A DNA stretch of 64,000 bases from Faecalibacterium duncaniae (GTDB taxonomy: Bacteria; Bacillota; Clostridia; Oscillospirales; Ruminococcaceae): contig NZ_CP048437.1 of the NCBI RefSeq assembly GCF_010509575.1, positions 1,302,001 through 1,366,000 of the forward strand. The letters run 5' to 3'. A program made the position numbers and the translations under genes. The first letter of the stretch is position 1, and the number at the start of each line of letters is the position of its first letter. This document shows positions 16,730-24,879 of the stretch, in pieces. The notes beneath the pieces are model-generated. The model did not search any database. It was not told the DNA's origin and saw only the letters and a list, made by a program, of their open reading frames with translations.

Positions 16730-16921
16730 GATGTTTAAACCATAAATCACAAAGTAATTTTTGACTATCTTTTCAAAAGTTCTTATATGCCGGTATAGCC
16801 TATTGTTACAGGCTTTTCCGGCATTTTTTGTTATGGAAGATATTCTCAAATCTTCTTATATCCCCGTATGTTTTGGTGTTCAAAAGTAGTATGTGGAGTA
16901 GTAAATTCTCCGTTTACTACT
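16730..16921. other. Left end of the integrative conjugative element (exact att site unresolved)
   Basis: Between the lipid kinase stop and the integrase stop, base composition shifts from GC-rich to AT-rich. Two related direct sequences ending TTCTTATATGCC (near 16780-16791) and TTCTTATATCCC (near 16852-16863) could be integrase arm sites. A perfect inverted repeat AGTAGTAAA (16897-16905) / TTTACTACT (16913-16921) overlaps the integrase stop codon. The other att copy is beyond the window, so the boundary cannot be set by comparison. Confidence 0.5.
16787..16829 (+). terminator. Intrinsic terminator near the element junction
   Basis: ATGCCGG (16787-16793) and CCGGCAT (16818-16824) with a T-run. 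It serves the lipid kinase transcript if it is host DNA; GC content drops sharply here, so it may already belong to the element. Confidence 0.7.
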
Positions 16922-18114
16922 TATGCAATCAGCCGCTTCATTTCTGTTATCGACGTTTCGGAAGTCGTATGCGCGTAATAGTTCAGCGTCATATTGATGT
17001 TGGAATGTCCCATGATGTACTGCAATGCCTTTGGGTTCATTCCTGCATTTGCTAACGTGGTGCAGAATGTGTGGCGTAAGGTGTGCGGTGTCATTACCTT
17101 TGGCAATGCTACCTTTTGCGTTTTGGTGTATTTCCTTACAAGCCCCCGGAACATACTTTCATAGTTGACTGCCACTTTTGGCAAGCCGTTCCGGTTAAGA
17201 AACAGAAACTTTGTGTAGCCCTCTAAAATAACAGGCTGTGCATATTTCCGTTTGTTCAGCACCCGTTGAAATGCTTCCAACACTTTTTCACTCATAGGAA
17301 TAACCCGATTGCCGCTTTTCGTCTTAGGCGTTTCCACATAGTAACCCACATCTGCAATCTTCAAAAGTTGGTGGTCTACATTGATAAGCTGTTTGTCTAA
17401 GTCAATGTCAGCTTCCGTCAGTCCGCAGAGTTCCGAAATGCGAAGCCCTGTCCCTAACAGTATGATAATCTCGTCGTAGTATTTCTGATAGACTTTATCA
17501 TGCTGCACAAAGGACAGAAAAGCCGCTTCCTGCGTAGGGGATAGAGGTTCCTTTGGTTCCGTATCATCTTCAAGGACTGTGTTCAACTGGAAGTCAAATG
17601 GATTTTTACGAATACAATCGTCCTGTATGGCTGTGTAAAAAGCAGCCTTTAAGGAACGCTTGTGGTTGTTGATAGTCTTGAAGCCGTAACCTTTTTCTTT
17701 CATGCGTAATGCCCATTCCTTTGCGTCGGAGAGCTTCACATTTTCAATCCGGCAGGCTCCAAGTTTATCCTCCTGCAAAATCCGCATGAGCTGTTTTCGC
17801 CCCTGCTTTGTACCATGCCGCACATTTGCCCGGTGGCGTATCTGCTTTGCGTAGAGTTGGCAGACCGTCATTTTCTTTCCGATATGGTCGATACCGTCGT
17901 CAAGGTCTTTTTGGATTTCTTTCTCTTTTTCCCTCAACGCTATATCGTCGCGTTTTCCTGCCGGGGTTTTGTCCGTAGGTACTAACTTCCAAGAATACAC
18001 AAACTGCGGTTTTCCAAAGGTATCTATATATTTGTAGGCATATCTCCCGTCTTTTCTCTGGCTCTCTCCGGTGCGGAGAATACGATTTTTATTATCCCGT
18101 CTTTTTTCCGACAT
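16921..18114 (-). CDS. int: Tn916-family tyrosine integrase
   Basis: ATG 18114 with AAGGAG upstream gives 397 residues beginning MSEKRRDNKNRILRTGESQR, very like the Tn916 integrase N-terminal DNA-binding domain (RKDGRYAYKYIDTFGKPQFV). The catalytic core has Arg in GTGLRISELCGL, HTLRHTF, GH in YIMGHSNINMTLNYYAH, with the nucleophilic Tyr in that last stretch. The enzyme excises and inserts the element through strand exchange at att sites. The gene is at the left end and transcribed outward-to-left, as in Tn916. Confidence 0.95.
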   Translation of the reverse strand: MSEKRRDNKNRILRTGESQRKDGRYAYKYIDTFGKPQFVYSWKLVPTDKTPAGKRDDIALREKEKEIQKDLDDGIDHIGKKMTVCQLYAKQIRHRANVRHGTKQGRKQLMRILQEDKLGACRIENVKLSDAKEWALRMKEKGYGFKTINNHKRSLKAAFYTAIQDDCIRKNPFDFQLNTVLEDDTEPKEPLSPTQEAAFLSFVQHDKVYQKYYDEIIILLGTGLRISELCGLTEADIDLDKQLINVDHQLLKIADVGYYVETPKTKSGNRVIPMSEKVLEAFQRVLNKRKYAQPVILEGYTKFLFLNRNGLPKVAVNYESMFRGLVRKYTKTQKVALPKVMTPHTLRHTFCTTLANAGMNPKALQYIMGHSNINMTLNYYAHTTSETSITEMKRLIA

Positions 18115-18193
18115 CGTTATGCTCCTTTCCATAATGGAAAGAGCCTTGATATGCTTGACTACATTGTACCACATTCAAGGCTCGATTTCACTA

Positions 18194-18397
18194 TCAGATT
18201 GCGTCCACCGTATCAATCATTTTTTCAAACTGCTTACGCTTAATCTGAATACGGTTTCCGTTCATCATTACCCAGTCCGGGACGGGATTTTCTTCTGCCA
18301 GTTTCCGCAGCTTGCTTTCTCCGATACGGAAATATTTTGCGGCTTCTTCTATGGTAAGAGTGTACTTTTCCCAAATCGGCACGTCGTTATTGTTCAA
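18194..18397 (-). CDS. xis: Tn916-type excisionase
   Basis: A 67-residue winged-helix protein; [20 protein letters not shown] and [22 protein letters not shown] are nearly those of Tn916 Xis, which binds near the element ends and directs the integrase to excision. The TTG at 18397 is preferred as start (AAAGGGGG 8 bases upstream and exact family length); a longer ATG form would start at 18433. It lies 79 bases upstream of int. Confidence 0.9.
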   Translation of the reverse strand: MNNNDVPIWEKYTLTIEEAAKYFRIGESKLRKLAEENPVPDWVMMNGNRIQIKRKQFEKMIDTVDAI

Positions 18398-18433
18398 TTT
18401 GTCGTCCCCCTTTCTAAATGGGTCAAAAGTCAA

Positions 18434-18829
18434 TTTGTAACATAGGCTTTAATCGGACGGCTATTAGCGTAACCTCATGGGACTTGCACCCCTCCGGCGG
18501 TCTGCCGAAGCCCTACCCATTGCCTGCGACGCTTCTAACGCTCGGACTATGGCTGTAAGGAAGTATCATTATGTATTCTGTGCGTTATCGCCCGCAAGTT
18601 GCTACACTTGCTTTGCAGCGGTGGTGTTGTTCGCTCGCTTTTCCCGTAGGAGAAAGGTCATGGCGCACCCGCCGTATGGCTCGGCACAAAAGGAACGTAT
18701 CCGATTTGCCTTATGCTGCGTCGCCGTTCTATTGCGCCGCTTTCTTTGTCAAGGTTCAAAATGGCTGTGTTGCCGCATTAGCAGCGGAACGGAAAAGGGG
18801 GAGTAAAGACGTTCCACCGCCGATTGCGG
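18434..18829. other. Non-coding stretch between xis and the HTH gene
   Basis: About 395 bases without a supportable gene on either strand. Short open frames on the plus strand lack ribosome sites and read like random translation. The composition is more GC-rich than int/xis. No tRNA fold or terminator of note was seen. Confidence 0.5.
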
Positions 18830-19090
18830 TTATTTCTCTGTTCTAAAATTGAGGACAGCCATCATCAGTTTGGCTTGCAGCCGTTCCCGAATGTCGTTGT
18901 CTATACCAAAATAAACATTTCCACGCTCGTCATATAACTTTCGCATGGATAAACGGGCTATATAACCGCTGAAATGCTGCAAGACCATTTTCATAGCGTC
19001 CGGGTCGCCCTTTGTCGCTGCCACAATGACAGGATAAGGAACAAGGGCATTTTCAGGGTAGCCGGGTTGATTACCATTCGTCCCATTCAT
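18830..19090 (-). CDS. Helix-turn-helix element protein (HTH_16, Tn916 Orf8-like)
   Basis: 86 residues with the family pattern AATKGDPDAMKMVLQHFSGY and ERLQAKLMMAVLNF. Proteins of this type are always paired with the element's sigma factor in Tn916 relatives and influence its activity. The start ATG 19090 is 9 bases after GGAGG and inside the end of the sigma gene, indicating translational coupling (20-base overlap). Confidence 0.8.
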   Translation of the reverse strand: MNGTNGNQPGYPENALVPYPVIVAATKGDPDAMKMVLQHFSGYIARLSMRKLYDERGNVYFGIDNDIRERLQAKLMMAVLNFRTEK

Positions 19091-19508
19091 CAGCATTTTC
19101 CTCCAAATATTTTCTTAATTGTTCAAAAGAGCTTGTCCGTCTGTACTGTATTGTGCTTCTCGGTGTATTGAGCAACTCTGCAATTTCTGTATCGCTCATT
19201 CCCTCGAAATAATACAGCAATATGGCTTTGCGCTTTTCTTCCGGCAAAGTACGGATTGCTTCAAGAAGCAACTTCGGCGTGATTTTCTTTCCGGCTTTTT
19301 CAAAGACGGTTTCAGCAGTTTCCCGTTTGAAATATTCATCAAAGGTATGTAGCTGTCGCGCTTCATCTAAGGTCATGTCAGAAAAGGTTACTTCCTTTGC
19401 CTTATGTGTACGAAGCTCTCTATGAGCGTCGCACGCTTCATTGTGCAATACCGCATTGCAATACTTCTGAAAAGAACATTGCTTATAAAACTCCCTGCTA
19501 TTAGGTTC
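19071..19508 (-). CDS. Element sigma-70-family factor (Tn916 Orf7-like)
   Basis: GTG 19508 follows AAGGAGG by 7 bases and gives 145 residues. The C-terminal region 4 is clear: LPEEKRKAILLYYFEGMSD and a helix-turn-helix in TEIAELLNTPRSTIQYRRTS. In Tn916 the equivalent protein turns on excision and transfer functions. Upstream lie a terminator and a 33-codon ORF that may form an attenuation leader for this gene. Confidence 0.88.
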   Translation of the reverse strand, partial: EPNSREFYKQCSFQKYCNAVLHNEACDAHRELRTHKAKEVTFSDMTLDEARQLHTFDEYFKRETAETVFEKAGKKITPKLLLEAIRTLPEEKRKAILLYYFEGMSDTEIAELLNTPRSTIQYRRTSSFEQLRKYLEENADEWDEW

Positions 19509-19631
19509 CACATTCTCACCTCCTTTCTTGTTGAAAGTTGGTGGTGCTTCCCCCTTTTCGCGGGGTAATACGGAGCCTTGAAAAAATGCCAAATATTTTC
19601 GGAAATTTTTTCAAAAAATTTTTTAAGCATA

Positions 19632-19671
19632 CAAAATGCGCCCGTCCGCAAAAAAACGCGGACAGGCGCAT
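19632..19671 (-). terminator. Terminator or attenuator upstream of the sigma gene
   Basis: On the minus strand ATGCGCC-GTCCGC arms (19665-19671 with 19658-19663, and 19644-19649 with 19636-19642) form a 13-bp stem with one mismatch, loop of T residues, followed by TTTTG. It lies 28 bases after the 33-codon ORF. Confidence 0.75.
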
Positions 19672-19698
19672 AGGAATAATAAAAAGTATTTAGATGAT

Positions 19699-19800
19699 TT
19701 AATAGTTCATATCTAAGGGTAGGAATATCCCCGGTGGCGGTCGGGCTTTTTTTGATAAATCAAAGAATGTAAGAATTTGTTGATGTGGTTTATAACTCAT
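19699..19800 (-). CDS. 33-residue peptide with start codon buried in a hairpin
   Basis: ATG 19800 to TAA 19699; the peptide starts MSYKPHQQILTFFDLSKKAR and continues through a PPPGIF segment to a DMNY end. AGGAGGTG is an excellent ribosome site 7 bases upstream. The ribosome site lies in the loop and the start codon in the stem of a perfect 9-bp hairpin. A terminator follows 28 bases after the stop. I do not recognise the peptide. It could be a leader peptide controlling read-through to the sigma factor, like the leader ORF of tet(M), or a small product linked to the peptide-immunity ABC genes upstream. Only the ORF and its signals are seen; the role is open. Confidence 0.6.
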   Translation of the reverse strand: MSYKPHQQILTFFDLSKKARPPPGIFLPLDMNY

Positions 19801-19890
19801 GGCGGCACCTCCTAAAGCCGCCATGTCTACATGGTTAAGGGTCGTCGTACAGACAAAAAGAAACGGCGGCTCTGAAAATCAAAGCCGCCG
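19798..19890 (-). promoter_or_regulatory. Tandem mutually exclusive hairpins before the 33-codon ORF
   Basis: Hairpin 1: arms CGGCGGCT / AGCCGCCG (883-890 and 864-871 on the 19,000 scale). Hairpin 2: perfect CATGGCGGC / GCCGCCATG (19817-19825 and 19798-19806), holding AGGAGG in its loop and the ATG in its stem. The second arm of hairpin 1 can also pair with the first arm of hairpin 2, so two alternative folds exist, one exposing and one hiding the start. Confidence 0.6.
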
Positions 19891-19973
19891 AAATAGAATA
19901 GGCGCGTGAAAATATGGCTGCTCTGCGACGGCTTTTTTTCTTTGCCGTCGTCCGGCAGATGTTGGTTGTATCA

Positions 19974-20708
19974 TTACTTATTTTTGATTGTTTTTTTAGA
20001 TATTAAAATCAAGACAGAAAACAATCCACAAAAGAACAAACTCATAAGGCTAATAATGATTTCTCCAAAGGTGGCAGAATAATAGCCGGAAATATTGAAT
20101 GTAGCAGTAATAGGATAGCAAGCCGAAAGAACATCGGATATACTTGTGAATAATCCTGCAAAAGAATAAATTACTGTAAAAATCAAAGCAAGCCAATAGC
20201 CTTTCTTTATTCTTGATACAACCGCAATAACAGGTGCAATAGCAAAGAAAATCCCAATGCCGTCAAGTAAATAGATTTTGAAAAAACTTAAAATCATTTT
20301 GATAGACAAGCCCCTAAAATGCAAAATAACTTCAACTAAAAATGTAATGCCGAAAAGCAGCAAATAAAAGAGTACGCTAAATGCAAAAGTAATAAGTAAT
20401 TTTGCAATCGTCATTTTAGCTTCACTTATAGGAATTAAACGTAATGATTTAATAGTATCTTCTTGTTCCTCACGACAAATCATATAGCTCCCCAAAAGTG
20501 CAATAACCGCAGGAAGAACAAAAAAAGTTGCTAAAGACTGTGCTGCGTTCATAAACCACCCTGCGTCATCTATATAGCGTTTTTCCCCAAAAGAAAACTG
20601 CCCTTGAGTAAAAACAATAATTGCAACCATAATAACTGCGAATATGGCGACCAACACAATTTTTGAACGTCGGAGTTTTTGATGTTCTGCCCAAATCAAT
20701 TCTTTCAT
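19974..20708 (-). CDS. ABC-2 permease, antimicrobial-peptide immunity type (third permease)
   Basis: 244 residues with six predicted membrane segments and the N-terminal ELIWAEHQKLRRSKIVLVA, followed by MICREEQEDTIKSLRLIPIS, hallmarks of LanE/LanG or BcrB-like permeases that work with a LanF ATPase to expel cationic or cyclic peptides from the membrane. It starts 11 bases after the preceding permease. It closes the ABC operon. The G-versus-E assignment cannot be made safely. Confidence 0.8.
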   Translation of the reverse strand: MKELIWAEHQKLRRSKIVLVAIFAVIMVAIIVFTQGQFSFGEKRYIDDAGWFMNAAQSLATFFVLPAVIALLGSYMICREEQEDTIKSLRLIPISEAKMTIAKLLITFAFSVLFYLLLFGITFLVEVILHFRGLSIKMILSFFKIYLLDGIGIFFAIAPVIAVVSRIKKGYWLALIFTVIYSFAGLFTSISDVLSACYPITATFNISGYYSATFGEIIISLMSLFFCGLFSVLILISKKTIKNK

Positions 20709-20719
20709 CATTCAATCAC

Positions 20720-21451
20720 TCACTTTCTATGCTTTAAGGAAATGTACGCAAATACGATAGAAACAATAGTCCATATACCGATACAAAAAAGTGCAGCCGG
20801 AATATTGACTTCCTGTGCCAAAATAACACCGGGAATATCTCGCATGATAATTGCTGTTGCACTGGATAGAGGGTGTAGGTACATATTAACCATAAGCAAA
20901 ATAAAGCTAAGAAAGGTGTAAACCAGTGTCACACATACAGGGAGTATATAGTTCTTCCCGGCAGCTGCAACCGCTAAAAGTGGTAATATGGAAAATGCGG
21001 TAAGTATGGCGATTTCAATACATTTCTTAAATAGATAACTGATACTATTCCATTCAAAGGTTATATAACCGGGAAGCATACCGAAAAATACAGACGCTAT
21101 GGCTGTAAGCAACATAAAACAAACGGAATAAGACAGTACAACAATAAATTTGCTAAAAAAATATCCTGTCTTGCTAATCGGTATAATCCACAACTGTTTG
21201 AGCATATCGTTTTGATTTTCGTCATACATGAGCATAGTAGAAACCAAACCCAATACAACAGGAAGTATAATCCAAGCTGTATAGCTGAATGTAGTCCACT
21301 TATAAAATTGTAATGGTTCAATAACTGTTTTATCAGCACTTCTGAAATAAAAAACTGCAAGAAGTGGCATGAAAAGAGCGGATAACAGCATTAACACAAT
21401 AAATTTTTTTCGACGCAGTTTAAGAAACTCTGCCTGTATCAGCCTAAGCAA
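20720..21451 (-). CDS. ABC-2 permease, antimicrobial-peptide immunity type (second permease)
   Basis: 243 residues, six hydrophobic segments, starts LRLIQAEFLKLRRKKFIVLML and has YDENQNDMLKQLWIIPISKT, the same layout as the neighbouring permease. The TTG start overlaps the end of the ATPase gene by 8 bases, implying coupled translation. With the ATPase it should form a LanFEG/BcrAB-like exporter giving self- or cross-protection from membrane-active peptides. Confidence 0.8.
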   Translation of the reverse strand: MLRLIQAEFLKLRRKKFIVLMLLSALFMPLLAVFYFRSADKTVIEPLQFYKWTTFSYTAWIILPVVLGLVSTMLMYDENQNDMLKQLWIIPISKTGYFFSKFIVVLSYSVCFMLLTAIASVFFGMLPGYITFEWNSISYLFKKCIEIAILTAFSILPLLAVAAAGKNYILPVCVTLVYTFLSFILLMVNMYLHPLSSATAIIMRDIPGVILAQEVNIPAALFCIGIWTIVSIVFAYISLKHRK

Positions 21452-22367
21452 TTCCTTCTCCTCCTGTGATTTTTTTGAAATAGTCCTCTAATGTATCATT
21501 GCATAGCTGAGAACTGATAACAGCTATATCCTGTACCACAAGAGCTTTATTGACAGCAGCCATATCCAACGAAGTGTCATAAATCCGCAGGGTGTGTTCG
21601 TCCTGTACGGAATATTCGGTAACCCCAAACTGCCTTTCCAAAACAAGAGAAGTTTTCGGTATATCAGAAACTTGCAGAAGTATATACTTACTGTTTTTCT
21701 TTTGTAGCTCATTCATGCTGTTTTCTTCCAGTAGTACACCATGGTCAATAATGCCGATGTCATCAGCCAGTAGTGCAATTTCGGACAGAATATGACTGGA
21801 AATAAGAATTGTTTTTCCGCGCTCGATACTTAAAGTCTTAATAAAGTCCCTTACTTCTGCAATGCCTATCGGGTCAAGACCGTTTGTGGGTTCATCTAAG
21901 ATTAGCAGTTCAGGGTCATGTAAAATAGCATTTGCTATTCCAAGACGCTGCTTCATTCCAAGAGAATACTTGCTAAACAATTTTTTGTCCCGATAAGGCA
22001 GACCGACAATCTCCAAGGCGTTTTTTACTGCATTTGGCGCAGCAGTACCGCGCAGTTTTGCAAATATCTCCAAGTTTTCCGTACCTGTTAAATTCGGATA
22101 AAAGCCGGGTGTTTCAATAATAGCACCAATCCGGGGATATACTCTTTTTTCCCTCCCTTTGATATTTTGACCGAATACGTCTACTTCGCCGGAAGTAATA
22201 TCGGTCAACCCCAAAATCATTTTCATAATTGTGGTTTTACCCGCCCCATTACGCCCCAACAGCCCATATATCTGTCCTTGTTTCACATGGATATTAACAG
22301 AATTGACTACCGTTTGCTCTCCATAAGTTTTTGTCAGTTGTTTTGTTTCAATTACATATTTATTCAT
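21444..22367 (-). CDS. ABC transporter ATPase, LanF/BcrA-like
   Basis: 307 residues. Walker A LLGRNGAGKTTIMK (near 40), signature YSLGMKQRLGIA, Walker B LLILDEPTNGLDP, and a BcrA-type C-terminal extension. Powers the membrane permeases encoded on both sides. The ATG at 22367 follows GAGGATAT. Position inside a permease-ATPase-permease-permease operon headed by a two-component system is typical of bacteriocin and bacitracin-type resistance loci such as CprABC. Confidence 0.9.
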   Translation of the reverse strand: MNKYVIETKQLTKTYGEQTVVNSVNIHVKQGQIYGLLGRNGAGKTTIMKMILGLTDITSGEVDVFGQNIKGREKRVYPRIGAIIETPGFYPNLTGTENLEIFAKLRGTAAPNAVKNALEIVGLPYRDKKLFSKYSLGMKQRLGIANAILHDPELLILDEPTNGLDPIGIAEVRDFIKTLSIERGKTILISSHILSEIALLADDIGIIDHGVLLEENSMNELQKKNSKYILLQVSDIPKTSLVLERQFGVTEYSVQDEHTLRIYDTSLDMAAVNKALVVQDIAVISSQLCNDTLEDYFKKITGGEGIA

Positions 22368-22382
22368 CATATATCCTCACTT

Positions 22383-23150
22383 TCAATAGGTCTGTTTCCG
22401 CAATGCAAGTACGGAAACAATGGCTGAAATACTTCCAATTACCAAAAGAGAAATTAAACAGATATTCGGAGATATAGTTATTTCTATTCCTCCCGCCCAT
22501 TTCTTAACCATTTCTGCTGCGTCAGATGAAATATAGGGATAAATTCCCATAACACTCGCCAGTGGGTGCAGTCCCATAATCCCCGACGGAATAAGCACGA
22601 CAGGCACAAGATAAAGTAATGCAGCCCCAATCGGTAGAACATATCCCTTTGCCAATGTTGCTAAAAAAATAACGGGGAGCATTGCAAGTGGAACTAACAC
22701 GCCACCGGCTAAAAATAATAATCCCGCCTGTAAAATTGTTTCCGTATTCAAATCTGTAAAGCCGCCTGCAAGAAAGCCGCCAAGAATACAGATTGCAAAA
22801 GTAAGCAGACATAGTGCTAATGACATAAAAATTACCACTGCTATCTTTGAAAAATAAAGTTGCGTTTTGGAAATCGGAATAATCAGAAGTCCTTTTAAGG
22901 TATCATTTTTCTGTTCATCAAAGAACAATGTGGTTGCAAACATACTCAACACAATAGGCAGAAACAAACTTGTAAGGTTCTTAAATGCCAATGTGTATAA
23001 ATCACTAAAACTATTCATTAGTGAGCTACTTCTTGATATACTGAAAGCACGTTCAACTGCGAATATTCCTAAAATTGCAGTTAGAATAAAGATACCTAAG
23101 ACTGTCTTATTGCGTTTCCATTTCAGCATTTCAGTAGAAATAATAGTCAT
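22383..23150 (-). CDS. ABC-2 permease, antimicrobial-peptide immunity type (first permease)
   Basis: ATG 23150 with AGGAGG upstream gives 255 residues beginning MTIISTEMLKWKRNKTVLGI; FDEQKNDTLKGLLIIPISKT matches the same loop in the other two permeases, so the three genes are paralogues. Three permeases for one ATPase is one more than the usual LanE+LanG pair. It is the first gene after the direct-repeat promoter at 23176-23218 and so is probably induced by the neighbouring response regulator. Confidence 0.8.
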   Translation of the reverse strand: MTIISTEMLKWKRNKTVLGIFILTAILGIFAVERAFSISRSSSLMNSFSDLYTLAFKNLTSLFLPIVLSMFATTLFFDEQKNDTLKGLLIIPISKTQLYFSKIAVVIFMSLALCLLTFAICILGGFLAGGFTDLNTETILQAGLLFLAGGVLVPLAMLPVIFLATLAKGYVLPIGAALLYLVPVVLIPSGIMGLHPLASVMGIYPYISSDAAEMVKKWAGGIEITISPNICLISLLVIGSISAIVSVLALRKQTY

Positions 23151-23175
23151 TGTCTTTTCCTCCTTTCTACCTCCC

Positions 23176-23218
23176 ATTATATAGTATCAACCTTGCCATA
23201 ACCTTGCCGAAACCTTGC
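23176..23218 (-). promoter_or_regulatory. Inducible promoter with triple direct repeat (response-regulator site)
   Basis: On the minus strand GCAAGGTT occurs three times at exact 11-bp steps (23211-23218, 23200-23207, 23189-23196), followed 7 bases later by TATAAT (complement of 23176-23181). The middle repeat occupies the -35 position. Helical-phase repeats over a -35 box are the usual binding site of NisR/SpaR/BceR-type activators. Confidence 0.75.
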
Positions 23219-23240
23219 TTTTTTCTTGTTTTATAGCAGG

Positions 23241-23267
23241 AAAGCCCCGCGTTATTTACAGGGCTTT
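23241..23267 (-). terminator. Weak terminator after the histidine kinase gene
   Basis: AAAGCCC and GGGCTTT arms (7 bp) overlap the kinase stop codon, separating constitutive regulator expression from the inducible ABC operon. Confidence 0.5.
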
Positions 23268-24179
23268 GGGAAGCAATATAGTAAATACAGTCCCTTTATC
23301 AGAGCTGTTTTCAGCGGTAATGGTTCCTTTGTGAACACTGATAAGCTCTTTAGCAATCGCCAGTCCTAAACCATTTCCCTTTGCAGACCGCGACTGGTCG
23401 CACTGGTACATTCTTTCAAAAATATGTGGCAGCTTATCGGGAGCTATTCCTTTTCCATTATCTGAAATTATAATTTTAGCTTGTTGTATATCTTCACAAA
23501 TATGCAGTGCCATTTTATCTCCCGCACTATGGATAATAATATTTTGAAAAAGATTGTTAAGTACGCGGGTATATGCGTTTACATCTATGTGAATAAAATA
23601 CTCTGTTTCGGGTATGACAAACTCATATTCAAAATGATTGCTTTCTAAGACGGGAATCCAATCCGCTATAATGTTGCGGGATAACTCGTTAAGGTCAAAT
23701 TTTTCAAAATGAAAAATCTGCTCTCCGGAATCCAGTTTTACCCATTCAAACAAATTTTCCACAAAGGATTTCATATAGTGGGCTTTTTCATGTGCGACAT
23801 GGATATATTCGTCCTTTTCCTCTCCAATAACAATTTTGTTTTCAACCGCTTCCAGATAACCTACAAGAGAAGCAAGCGGGGTCTTTACATCATGTGAAAG
23901 ACTTGTCATCAGCCGTTTATATGCCTGTTCAGATTGTCTTTGCCGTATAAGCTGCGCCTGACTGTTTACTGCTATTTTGTTAATGTCATAGCAAATTGTT
24001 TTTGTCATATCGTTTTCGCCTGCTAAAATACGTCGGTTCAAATTCCCGCCCTTTATATCCTCTAAGGCGTCTTTTATCAGCGCAAGCTGGGTCCGCACAC
24101 GCCGTAAGACAAAAAGGAGATACATAATAATAAGCAGCATAAGGGCTATCACTATGAAAAGATAAACATTTATATCCAT
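23256..24179 (-). CDS. Sensor histidine kinase (lantibiotic/bacitracin-type TCS)
   Basis: 307 residues. One N-terminal membrane helix (residues 5-25) and almost no extracellular loop, then a HAMP-like linker, the H-box SLSHDVKTPLASL (His96), an N-box NLFQNI, and G-boxes ISDNGKGIAPDKLPHIFERM and GNGLGLAIAKEL. An intramembrane-sensing kinase of this build usually takes its signal from the partner ABC transporter. ATG 24179 follows AAGGAGG and abuts the regulator stop. Confidence 0.88.
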   Translation of the reverse strand: MDINVYLFIVIALMLLIIMYLLFVLRRVRTQLALIKDALEDIKGGNLNRRILAGENDMTKTICYDINKIAVNSQAQLIRQRQSEQAYKRLMTSLSHDVKTPLASLVGYLEAVENKIVIGEEKDEYIHVAHEKAHYMKSFVENLFEWVKLDSGEQIFHFEKFDLNELSRNIIADWIPVLESNHFEYEFVIPETEYFIHIDVNAYTRVLNNLFQNIIIHSAGDKMALHICEDIQQAKIIISDNGKGIAPDKLPHIFERMYQCDQSRSAKGNGLGLAIAKELISVHKGTITAENSSDKGTVFTILLPKAL

Positions 24180-24180
24180 G

Positions 24181-24879
24181 TTACGCCTCCTTGTTAAAAC
24201 GGTAGCCGACACCCCGGACAGTTAAAATGTAAAAGGGGTGGTCGGGGTCTGGCTCAATCTTTTTCCTTAATTTGCTAATAAAAGACATAATATTGCTATC
24301 ATCAAAAGCGTATTCTTCCTCCCATACCTGTGAATAAATTTGTTTTTTGGTAAATACTCGTCCTTTGTTGGAAGCAAGAAAGAGAAGTAAATCAAATTCT
24401 TTTCCTGTAAGCAAAACGGGAATATCTTTGACCGTAACTGTACGATTTAATTTGTCAATTACCATATCTTTCAACGATATGCTGTCTATGTCTGCCGTAA
24501 AGGGGTTTAAGGTGGTATATCGCCGGATAAGGGAATTGACACGCGCCAAAAGCTCGTTAATACCAAATGGCTTTGTCAAGTAGTCGTCTGCTCCCAGTCG
24601 CAGACCGAAAACCTTATCTTCTTCGCTGCTTTTTGCAGTAAGCATAAGCACCGGGATATTGCTTGTATCTCTAATTTTTTGGAGAATCTGAAACCCGTCT
24701 ATATCCGGCAGCATTACGTCCAAAATAATAAGGGAATAGCTATCTTTATTTTCATCAATTAGACGAACCCCCTCAATACCGTTATATACAGTTACGGCTG
24801 ATAATTTTTCCTGCTCTATGCACTTTTTCATAAGAGCGCAAAGCTCTTTATCATCATCTATAATCAAAACTTTATTCAT
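24181..24879 (-). CDS. OmpR-family response regulator
   Basis: ATG 24879 (AAGGAG upstream) gives 232 residues: receiver domain starting MNKVLIIDDDKELCALM with phospho-acceptor Asp54 in LIILDVMLPDIDG and the conserved Lys in DDYLTKPFG, then a winged-helix DNA-binding domain ending YILTVRGVGYRFNKEA. It very likely binds the triple repeat upstream of the ABC genes. It overlaps the preceding small HTH gene by 8 bases. Confidence 0.92.
   Translation of the reverse strand: MNKVLIIDDDKELCALMKKCIEQEKLSAVTVYNGIEGVRLIDENKDSYSLIILDVMLPDIDGFQILQKIRDTSNIPVLMLTAKSSEEDKVFGLRLGADDYLTKPFGINELLARVNSLIRRYTTLNPFTADIDSISLKDMVIDKLNRTVTVKDIPVLLTGKEFDLLLFLASNKGRVFTKKQIYSQVWEEEYAFDDSNIMSFISKLRKKIEPDPDHPFYILTVRGVGYRFNKEA

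Noticed and set aside
18477..18846. Two plus-strand frames of 90-110 codons in the xis-HTH gap
   Set aside because: No ribosome site, Arg/Trp/Cys-rich random-looking products, opposite to the direction of all neighbours.
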